Translations under genes and position numbers: made by a program | Notes under the pieces: model-generated | Databases searched by the model: none | What the model saw: only the letters and a program-made list of their open reading frames with translations | Told to the model about the DNA's origin: nothing | In this document: piece by piece, positions 55,030 to 64,000 of the stretch | Position numbering within the stretch: position 1 is the first letter of the stretch | Layout of the letters: the number at the start of each line of letters is the position of its first letter | DNA from: Laguncularia racemosa | Taxonomy: Eukaryota > Streptophyta > Magnoliopsida > Myrtales > Combretaceae | DNA length: 64,000 nt | Direction: 5' to 3' | NCBI GenBank assembly: GCA_037954665.1 | Contig: JBBMOL010000081.1 | Coordinates: 3,022,313 to 3,086,312 of the forward strand

Positions 55030-56400
55030 GATTGAGAATGTCAAATCCTAGTGTTCAAGGAGATATTGGTGATTTTAAAAGTGATGCACATAGACATGGA
55101 AAGGCATACAAATCAAAATATGAGGACTATTGATAAGTAAATCCAACAATTGACTACTGTAGTTGCTAACTTTGTAGTTATTGTGTAGCGTTTGATAGAT
55201 AATCAACATGCTTAAACTAAAAGCAAGAGCTAAACAAGCCCAAAATGATGAAGAATGGGTATCCCCACCTCAAAATGTGTGAAATGGTGGTGGATTAAAA
55301 AGGGATCAAGGTGTGAGAAGGCTTGTGTAGTTAGAAGAAGAGTTTGACAAAGAGGGAAGAGATAACTTCAATAAGGAGCATGTTATGTATGGTACATAAG
55401 CACCTAGAGGACTTAAAAATGTGAAGATGCAAATACCTTCCTTATTAGGAAGTGGAAATGCGAATGCTTATTTGAATTGAGAAAACAAAGTTGATAAGCT
55501 ATTCAAATGACATGAGTATGAGGAGGGTGTGAAAGTAAGACTAGCCGCCTTAGAACTTTCTAGGTGTGTTGCATTGTGGTAGAAAAATCTATTGAATGCC
55601 CATAGGTGAGTTGGAGAGCATGAGATCAAGTCATAAACTGAAATAAAGTATTATCTACAAGAAGTGTTCAAGAAGTTACAAACCTTGCAACAAGGAGAAA
55701 TGTGTGTTAATGACTATGTGAAGAAAGTTAAATGCTAATGATACAATGTGAAGTGGAGGACCTTACGAATATGAGCATAGCGCAATTGATAACTGGATTA
55801 AAGTATGAGATTGCTTATACGGTCAAGTTACAGCACCCAAATACTCTTGATGATGGAATCCAAATAGCGTAAAGGGTTGAGCGATAGAGACGTAAAGGCT
55901 ACAATATAAGGCGGACAATGCTAACGAGGAGGAAAAGGTAAAGTAGAAGCTAAAGATCATTAAGGAAGCTTTTGTTAAGTATCACAATAATGAAAATGTC
56001 ACAATATGTACCGAGCAAGGATAGTATTTAAGTATGGTAATAAGGAAAGCCTTGAGTGCAACCCCATCTAATGAGGAGTAGAGAGAGAATTTACTCCAAA
56101 TAGGTTATAAGGTGAAAGGGCATCTATGTACTATAATCATTGATGGTAGAAGTTGTACCAATGTGGCTACGTCATCATTGGTCAACAAGCTCAAATTACC
56201 AACCAATAAGTATCCCCAAACTTACAAATTGCATTGGTTACATGAGAAGGGAACTTTGCATGTCACATAACAAGTACATGTACCAATTGCAATTGGAGAC
56301 AAATGCCAAGATGAGGTCCTTTATGATGTACTACCCATGTGTGCTTCCCCTATCCTATTAGGTCAACCTTAAATGTTCGACCAATGCGTGCTTCACAATG
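55030..56400 (+). pseudogene. Gypsy Gag and aspartic protease remnants
   Basis: Gag-like sequence lies at about 55440-55900 (ACLGELESMRS-like and NMSIAQLITGLKYEIAYTVK-like readings in broken frames). The protease is clearer: IIDGRSCTNVATSSLVNKLK (about 56139-56195), LHWLHEKGTLHVT, DVLPMCASPILLGQP (about 56326-56370). The usual DGGS is DGRS. Confidence 0.65.
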
Positions 56401-56879
56401 AATACCACAATACTTATGCATTCTAGAAAGATGGTAAGAGGGTCGTTCTACATGTAATGATGCACAAGAAGTATAGGAGGCTTAAGCACAGATCACATGA
56501 CCTCAAAGACAAACTCTATTCATGAGTTATGGTGAGTTGGAGTAGAGCTTGATCTCAAATGAGCCATTATACCTACTTTTGGTTAAATAGTTATTAAAAG
56601 CTACTAATATCGATGAGCTCCCACGAAAAATAAAGGGTCTATTATAGGAGTTTTAGGACTTATTGTCCAAGGAATTACTAAGTAATTTACCTCCCCCTGA
56701 GAGGAATTGAACATAATATTGATCTATAGCTTAAAGTATCTCTACTGAACTAACTAGCACATCGCATGAACCCTAAGGAAGCCAAATAGCTCAAACGTCA
56801 AGTAGATAAGTTGATCACTAACGGGTATGTTAGAGAGAGCACGAGCCCTTGCGTTATACCGACAATTATTGGTACTAAA

Positions 56880-57960
56880 GAAATATGGAACATAAAGGAT
56901 GTGCATTGACAGTTGAGCCATCAACAAAAATACTGTTAAGTATCGATATGTGGTTCTGAAACTCCATAACATGTTAAACAAGCTACATGAAGTTCAAATA
57001 TTCTCTAAAATTGATTTGAAGAGCAGGTGCCATCAAATTCAGATGAGGCTAAGTGATGAATAGAAGACTACTTTCAAGACACGAGACAGACTGTATGAGT
57101 AGACCATCATGCTGTTTGGGCTAACCAAGGCACCTAGCACCTTTATGAGACTTATGAATTATATGCTGTAGGATCAATTAGGAAAACGTGTGGTGGTTTA
57201 ATTCAATGATATCTTGGTCTATAGTCAAGATTTACCCGGCCATATTGGTAATCTTAAAGCCGTATTTGAATTACCGAGAGCTAAGAGGTTATTTGGCAAT
57301 TTGAATAAGTGCACATTTTGGCAATCTAAGGTAATCTTCTTGGGTTTTGTTATATCAAGTGAAGGAATTAAGGTAGACAATGAGAAGGCCAAAGCTACGA
57401 CCAATTAGCTAACCCACAAAGTATAGCTGAAGTTAGAAGATTCCATAGGCTAGCATCGTTCTACAAGTGTTTTACCTGCAACTTTAACACTATTATAGCT
57501 CTACTAACCAAACTAACCAAGAAGGGAGACGAGTTCAAGTGGACTAAGTGAACCTAGAGAAACTTCAAAAAGATCAAAGAGAAGCTCACCACCACTCCAG
57601 TGCTTGCTTTACTTGATTTCAAGAAGGTGTGTAAGCTAGAGTGTGAAGCATTAAGAGTTAGGATCAGAGTTGTACTCATGCAAGAGTGGTGACCCATCGC
57701 TTGCTTTAGTGAAAAGCTTAGCGGTGCTGCATTCAATTACTCAACATACGACAAGGAGTTATACTCCTTAGTACGAGTACTCACTGTTTAGCAACATTAC
57801 CTATTGCCTTGAGAATTTGTGATTTACATCGACTACGAGTCACTCAAGTACTTGAGAGGTTAGTAAAAGCTATCTTAAAGACAAGCTAAGTACTCGATGA
57901 GGGAGCTACTGGTTAAGGAAGCTCATGTAAGAGGTTTAGCAAGTTATTTTAGGGAGAAGA
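56880..57960 (+). pseudogene. Gypsy reverse transcriptase and RNase H remnants
   Basis: Blocks in order: KYRYVVLKLHNMLNKLHEVQ and IFSKIDLKSRCHQIQMRLSD (about 56938-57056), LFGLTKAPSTFMRLMNYML, FNDILVYSQD (catalytic YxDD position changed to FND), FGNLNKCTFWQSKVIFLGFV (about 57292-57351), then RNase H pieces (CFSEKLSGAAFNYSTYDKEL, about 57702-57760). Confidence 0.8.
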
Positions 57961-57979
57961 GAACATACAAATTGTTGAA

Positions 57980-58785
57980 AGAACGTTTCTTTGACTAAGT
58001 TTAATGAAAGACATCTACAAGGTACTTCAAATGGCTCGAAGATACAATTCTATCCTAATGGTTGTAGATCAATTTAGCAAGATGGCTCACTTTATCCTTG
58101 CCATGAGACCAACAATGCATTAGTTGTTGCTAACCTTTTTGTGTAGGAGATTATACAGTTGCATGGAGTGTTCTATAGCATCGTCTCAAATCAAGACCTA
58201 AAGTTCCTGAGCTTCTTTTGGAGGATGTTGTGGAAAAGATTAGGCATTAAACTAATGTTCAGCATGTTCTGCCACCCCTAAATTGATGGTTAGATCAATA
58301 GGGACTTATGCTTGCTCATTGTTGAATTCGCCCACAATAGGTTAACACATAGTTCCACTGATGAGTTTCCGTTTAAGGTCATTTATGGCAGTAACCCAAC
58401 CTTTCCCATGGGCATGATTTCCACCTTGGCCTTGAAGGAGGAAAGCTCTAATGTTGTTGATTAAGCTCAACAGATTGATCAACTACATCGAAAGGTATTT
58501 GAACAGCTCACTAAATTTGTCGCCAAACAACAAGAGCTTAGAAACCAAGGAAGGAAGATTGTGAAGTTCAATACTAGAGACTTAGTTTAGATTCACCTTA
58601 GCGAAGAAAGGTTTCTTAGTTATAAAGCAAACAAGTTGTCTCTCAGAGCAAATGGACCCTTTTAAGGTCCTTTGGAAGATCAATGACAATGCCTACAAGC
58701 TTGACCTACCCGAAGGTTATAGAGTATCTCTAACCCTCTACATCAATGACTTGACTTTGTACGTGCTGAAGGAGGATCTATAAGA
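57980..58785 (+). pseudogene. Gypsy integrase and C-terminal tail remnants
   Basis: LMVVDQFSKMAHFILAMRP-like reading (about 58058-58115), a later EFAHNRLTHSSTDEFPFKVI block (about 58324-58383) and a C-terminal GPFKVLWKINDNAYKLDLPE block (about 58660-58715). Stops and frame changes occur throughout. Confidence 0.7.
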
Positions 58786-58830
58786 AGAATCTGCAGATTT
58801 TGGGGCAAATCCTCAACATGCTCGAGGGGA

Positions 58831-59677
58831 TGATAGAAATTCGACTACTAAACCCATTACTCAAGCTAGGGCATGAGGACTTCAAAACCTAATGAGGAGG
58901 TTACTCTTTAACCAACTAACCAAAGATGAAGCCATCCTTTTTCATGGGTTCGACTTCCATCAATCATCGAGCTGCTGTCAATCTCTTACCATTGTCTAAA
59001 CTAAGGAGATGCCACATTGTTTATCTTAAGAATCAAAGACGACTCGACTTTACGACTTAAACAGTTAGGACCAACCTGTTCCCACAACATTTAATCAATC
59101 CCAAATAGCAATGGGCCACTTGTTGACCAGTTTGCCTTAGACCATACCACTTCTACTTGGCAATGCTCAAAATCCGGTTTGTCTCTTCTACCAAGGGCAC
59201 AACTAGTACCCAGTTAACATGTGTCTTTAACATTTGACAAGCGCATGCATTCTTAGGACAATTCTTTTTTTTTTTTTTATCTCTTTATGTTTCTCCCCTT
59301 TTGTAATATACTAAATAGTGTATTTTCATATGTACTAATTTAGATATTCCACTTTTAATATGTTACCTTAAGGACATATTATAAATAGTCACATTTTGTA
59401 CTCAGTCAAAGATCATGTGAGCATTATTGAACTTCCTCTATATTTGTGAGTTCTAGTTTACTCTTAAACATCTTTCCCTCATATCAATCCCTTTAGTAAG
59501 GAGTGTGATGAGTATCCTAGACTTATTGTTAGTGTGTCATATCAAGCAACAATTTCCCTGTCTAGTAGTGTTCATTAGTGCATCATATCAAACAAGCAAC
59601 TCACGAGTTCCAGCTTAAACTCATTTTTATTGGTAGTTCATGATACTCTAATGAATACTTAGCTCTTAAGCGTATCA
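58831..59677 (+). repeat. Gypsy 3' LTR
   Basis: Begins TGATAGAAATTC and ends GCGTATCA; preceded by the polypurine tract and followed by TTTAC. Confidence 0.82.
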
Positions 59678-59682
59678 TTTAC

Positions 59683-61270
59683 TCATTTGAAATCTTCACC
59701 AAAATCACTTGCCAATGTATGCCAACTAGTTTGAGAAGTAGTCATTATATAAACAATTGTGACCTTCAAAATGACATATATCTATGTAGGTTCTCTTATA
59801 TATTCTCATAGAAGAAATCTCTCATAGCTCCAAAAATATTTGATATACAAGTGATTAGCTCCGCTTGCATATTATTCATCTTTAATAGAATTAATTTTTC
59901 AGTTGCTTCATGAGCATTTATTTTAGCTTGAAATTGGAGGTACTTTTTGACATGGAATTTTGGGGGAGAAAAAAAAAGTGTGGATTTAAATGGAAATGAG
60001 AAATATGAAAGTGCATAATGAATATGCATTGGCTTGCCTATATATATATATAGAATTTCAATTAATAATTTATGACAACTAGTTTTTTTAAATTGATTTG
60101 ATTAATTAATAATTTTACAACTTCTCGTTTTTCTAAAATTGATTTGATTAACGAATACTTTTACAAAAGTCAATTACTTTTATAAATTGATTTGATTGAT
60201 AACTACTTTTATAATAGCTAGTTTTAAAAATTAATTTGATTCCGGTATGCTTCAATAGTAGCTAGCTTTTAGAAAGTTGCTATTTTAAATTGTTTTGATA
60301 AATAAATATTTTTATAACAACTAGTTTTGAAAATTAATTCAATCGAATGATACTTCAACAATAGCTATTTTTTAAAACTTGATTTAATTTACTATTACTC
60401 TTATAACGGCTAATTTCATCAATGGAAGCTTATAGCAACTATTTTCACCAATGGAGAATTATGTAATGGTTAGTAGAAAATACAATTATTGGTTGCTTCT
60501 TGTTTTCGTAATCTCCCTATGCATTACCTTGATCCATTGTCTTATACTTCATCCATTGAAGATATATTGACAAAAACTATTGGTCTTTCCCATTTGAACT
60601 GCTTCTAACCTTTCTTCTGATCCCTAACTTCATTAAATCGGTGTAGCACCTCAACTTCTCACAACATTATTATTTTATTCTTCTTTTTCTTTGCTCTTAG
60701 CCGCAACTTTAGTGGATCTTACCTCATCATTTATAGGTACATCATCATTTAAAGATGAACCCATACACACTCCATATGTACTCACCTTGCTCCTCTTGCT
60801 TTGACTTTTTTAAGCATTTCCAATTTGAGATCTCTATGGGTTTATTATGTATTATCATCCAACAATACTCGACCATGCATTACTTTTGCTCATTTTGTTT
60901 AAATAGATCATGAGCATCTTTATATAATCATACCTATTATTCCCACTTTGTGTTTATCATTTTATTTGGTTATAATGATCTCCAAATTTCATGAAATTCT
61001 ATGAGATTTTCATTGTATTATCATCCAACAATACTCGACCATGCATTACTTTTGCTCATTTTGTTTAAATAGATCATGAGGATCTTTATATAATCATACC
61101 TATTATTCCTGCTTTGTGTTTATCATTTTATTTGGTCATACTGATCTCCAAATTTCATGAAATTCTCTGAGATTTTCATTCACTAGAATTTGCATTGTTG
61201 TCATATTCATTTTTGTGGATTGTTCACCTTCTTAAAAGCTTGTCCTTCTTCAAAGCTATTGTAATGCCCA
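59683..61270 (-). pseudogene. PIF-Harbinger 5' part, ORF1-like
   Basis: Minus-strand reading NAHEATEKLILLKMNNMQAE then LITCISNIFGAMRDF (about 59918-59815) and, further right, AFKKVNNPQ (about 61244-61218) resemble the second protein (Myb/NAM-associated type) of plant Harbinger elements. It is on the same strand as the transposase remnant across the gypsy insertion. Identification is tentative; stops are frequent. Confidence 0.45.
60851..61182. repeat. Tandem duplication, 166-bp unit
   Basis: ATTATCATCCAACAATACTC starts at 60851 and again at 61017. The two units differ at only a handful of positions, so the duplication is more recent than the surrounding decay. Confidence 0.85.
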
Positions 61271-61711
61271 CGACATTAATATGCTAACTTAGGAAAAAGT
61301 GATATTATATTAGAAATTATAATTGCTCTAAAACTCAATTAATACCCTTTTTTTTTCCAACAAAAAGTTAATGAATTAACTCACAAACTTTTACACTCAA
61401 CATAAGTTAATGTGGGCTCTATTTTTATAAACTTAAGTATATAGAAGTAATGCATTGCTAAGCTTTGACATATGATGTAACCATAAAAAATAGATTGTAT
61501 GAAATGTATATGTATTAATAATAAGCAAAAACATATTAAAGGAGCACTTAAATCGTAACCAAGGTTAAATTTATAAGCGTCTAGAGTGAGCTGGCTTAGA
61601 AAAAATTAATTATGAAAATTTATTGAAAAATGAGAAAGTAATATATATTATATGTACATTTTAAGAGCAAAATCTAATAAGATATCATACGTAATTTAGT
61701 GATATAGTATA
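61271..61711. other. AT-rich DNA without recognised feature
   Basis: I see no gene or defined repeat. A T-run lies near 61347. Confidence 0.4.
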
Positions 61712-62032
61712 ATGTCATGTTTGGTATGTCAGAATGGACTCGAAATTAAAGTGCAATTCGTTCCATTCTATTTTCCCATGTTTGGATGTATTTTAAGAAG
61801 GTAAAATCACGATTCTATTCCACTTCATTAATTAAAATTTACAAAAATGGACATTTAATACTTAATACATATTTATTGTATTAAAAAATTACGGACATTT
61901 TTAACAATTACTACTATAATACATGAATAAAATCAACAATTCTATAGACGTTTCCAAATATTGAAATGGATTCATCATTCATTTCTCAATTTCATTTCAT
62001 TCCAAACTATTCTTGTATACCAAATGTGACAT
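61712..62032. mobile_element. MITE with imperfect inverted ends
   Basis: Left end ATGTCATGTTTGGTATGTCA and the complement of the right end ATGTCACATTTGGTATACAA match at most positions. The interior is AT-rich with CATTCCATTC-like motifs. The target duplication is not clear, so the superfamily (hAT or Harbinger type) is open. Confidence 0.55.
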
Positions 62033-64000
62033 AGTGATTTATAGCAAAAAATCATGAGTTTAATTTTCATGAAAGTCATTAAACCTTTTTCAAAATGCAT
62101 TTATTATTTGAATAGCATTCTCTTCTTGCTTCTTCTTTTTTTTTTTTCCCACACAAACTAATGACATCAAGCTCCATGCATTATAAAACTAAACTTAACC
62201 AACTAAATTCTTTTGAGTTGATATTTATTTATTAGTAGTACATCATGAACAATAATTACATTGCCATTACTACAAATGTTTCAGTCCTATTGCACAGAAT
62301 ATCAATAAATAATAATCATATTACTTTCTTATAGTTAATGTTATGAAAATAAATATGAATTATTGAATAACTAGTTAGTAGATTAGTGATATTGAAATCA
62401 ATAATCATTGTAAAATTGACAATGACACAAACTTGTAGAGTTATAGTTAAAAAAACAAAGAATATTTATATTTGTATGATGTTGCTCTTTTCACTCTATG
62501 TACACTTTCCTATTTAAATAATTTTGTGTTATATCTCTCTTGATAACAAAATTTATACAAGTTTTATGTATTAATTTTATTTTTTTTATCAATTAATGGT
62601 TAAAGCTTAATTAATATATATGTTAAAGTGAAAATGTAAGAAGTTCATTCTTTTAGTCTCTTAGAAATTGCATTTAGTCTCCTTAATCATTTCCAAAAAA
62701 ATTTAAGCTTTTCTTTCTATTAGGTATTGGAAAGTATTTAAAATTTAAAAAAGTAAAAATAAAAAAGGATTAAAAAGTATCGTGAATACACTGGCTTACA
62801 AAATTTTTTACATATATAAAATTTATATGAGTAATTCTAATATAATCTTAAATATGGTAAATCCAATCCCCTAGTAACATGTTTTTGTGTCTGTCCTGAT
62901 CATAACATACAACATGGGGGATTTACGAAAGCGTATATATATGTCTACTTATTAGCATCCACTAAAATTTGTTATGATTACACTGATATATAAGTAAAAA
63001 TAGTAAAAATAAATTACATTGGAGATGGACTATGTGGCCTATGTAATCAATATTAATAAGTAAAAATACACAGAAAGAGTATTGAAACAAATGGTAAACA
63101 TTTGACAATCCACCAACTTAAACGTGTATTATAATTAATTAATGATTATTCAACATATATATGATATACCCTTGAAAGGTAATAAATTAGCAAATAAACC
63201 TAAACATAACAATATCATTTTGCTTAGAGAATGATGTTGAGATTCCAAATTCACATTTAATTGTGAGATATATTAATAATAACAATATTATTTTAATAAT
63301 TGCAAAACATGGCAAATGGAGGAACAAACACCTAGCAACAATTTATTGAGATTTGATTGGAAATGGAACTTTCACCCTCCTAAAGATGCTTCCTGGGATA
63401 TGCAGCAACTCCAGTTTTCATAAATTATCCCATCGAGCAAGTAAAAAAAAAAAAAAAACATGGCTATAAGCCATTTGTAAGAGCAAAAGTAGTAACATCA
63501 TTCTCTCTAACACTTATCTTAAAGCAAAATAAAAGAAAGAGAGGCTGAGAATAAAGAGAAGATATATTCTTAACTCTATATACATGCTTTTCGAATAGAT
63601 ATTTATGGTGTAAGAAATTAATTAAATTTTAAATAAGCAAGTGTAAAACCTGTATTATTAACTCAACCATACTAAGTACCTTTTGTTACAATTATATTAT
63701 ATAAATAGCTAGACGAATCGAAAAAAGATTCAATAATATTAATATGCTACATGTTTAGATAAGTGACATATAAGTATTAATAATGTTTAAACACGTGATA
63801 AAAATACTATATATATATATATATATATATTTTAAGAACTATTAATTATATTTTTATATATTATAATTTTATTGATATTTATACACCACTAATCCATCTA
63901 CCTGACATGTTTAGCATTAGTGAAATTTTTCTCCGACAAATTTTATTAGAAGCTAAAACGTGCAACATAGAACTCCACCAACCTTTATGTTTTAGTCTTT
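62033..64000. other. AT-rich intergenic DNA
   Basis: No gene seen. There are A runs (about 63442-63458), a T run near 62138 and an AT dinucleotide repeat at about 63809-63830. Confidence 0.5.

Larger units (their letters stand above)
54068..59677 (+). mobile_element. Degenerate Ty3-gypsy LTR retrotransposon
   Basis: LTRs lie at 54068-54916 and 58831-59677, of nearly equal length (849 and 847 bp) but substantially diverged. TTTAC at 54063-54067 and 59678-59682 is a 5-bp target duplication. TAGTATTAGAGCATA near 54928 resembles a degenerate primer-binding site, and CGAGGGGA just before 58831 is the polypurine tract. Gag, protease, RT, RNase H and integrase remnants follow on the plus strand with many stops. 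It splits the Harbinger relic. Confidence 0.88.

Noticed and set aside
54068..59677. Integrated pararetrovirus
   Set aside because: Long terminal repeats, a 5-bp duplication, polypurine tract and integrase remnants show a gypsy retrotransposon; no movement or coat protein was seen.
1..64000. CRISPR arrays, operons, tRNA or rRNA genes
   Set aside because: The window is plant nuclear DNA. I saw no array of regular spacers and no tRNA- or rRNA-like sequence, though a tRNA scan was not possible by eye.

Overview
The window is nuclear DNA of a flowering plant, probably a eudicot. It is AT-rich, its one intact gene is split by GT-AG introns, and the rest is mostly decayed plant transposable elements (LINE/L1, Ty1-copia, Ty3-gypsy, PIF-Harbinger, MITEs, a short non-autonomous LTR element). 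Nothing prokaryotic or organellar was seen. The species cannot be named from the sequence alone.

The central feature is a DRM3-like gene of the DOMAINS REARRANGED METHYLTRANSFERASE family on the minus strand. I could assemble ten exons from 51897 down to the stop at 11490. They total 2133 nt (710 codons plus stop), with GT-AG borders and matching phases throughout. The protein has three UBA domains and a C-terminal rearranged cytosine-5 methyltransferase domain whose key motifs have drifted, as in DRM3, the non-catalytic partner of DRM2 in RNA-directed DNA methylation (RdDM). The coding part covers about 40.4 kb because two introns have swollen with transposons: intron 8 (18.9 kb) and intron 4 (13.4 kb).

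Layout. 1-470: plant-mobile-domain pseudogene running off the left edge. 730-1480: degenerate tandem array. 2380-3720: LINE relic. 3.7-11.2 kb: AT-rich intergenic DNA with a 52-bp repeat cluster, a Mutator-like MITE and a small GC-richer island with a TATA box (about 8.0-8.35 kb). 11.49-51.90 kb: the DRM3-like gene. Intron 8 holds several LINE fragments in both orientations, Copia-1 (16793-21400, minus, inserted in a LINE with a CCCCC target duplication), a LINE fold-back (22.8-23.14 kb) and Copia-2 (24394-29432, plus, inside a LINE ORF1). Intron 4 holds Copia-3 (36244-41276, minus, TSD AACAT), which sits inside the target-site duplication of a LINE (41288-42858), another LINE carrying a MITE (44.5-46.7 kb) and a short TRIM-like LTR element (47.2-48.5 kb). 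Upstream of the gene, 52.1-61.3 kb is a PIF-Harbinger relic with a duplicated end, split by a 5.6-kb gypsy element (54068-59677, TSD TTTAC). 61.3-64.0 kb is AT-rich with one MITE.

Only the DRM3-like gene appears intact. Every transposon reading frame I followed carries stops or frameshifts. The notable situation is that an RdDM-pathway gene carries in its own introns a dense load of the elements RdDM normally targets, so its expression may depend on how intronic heterochromatin is handled.
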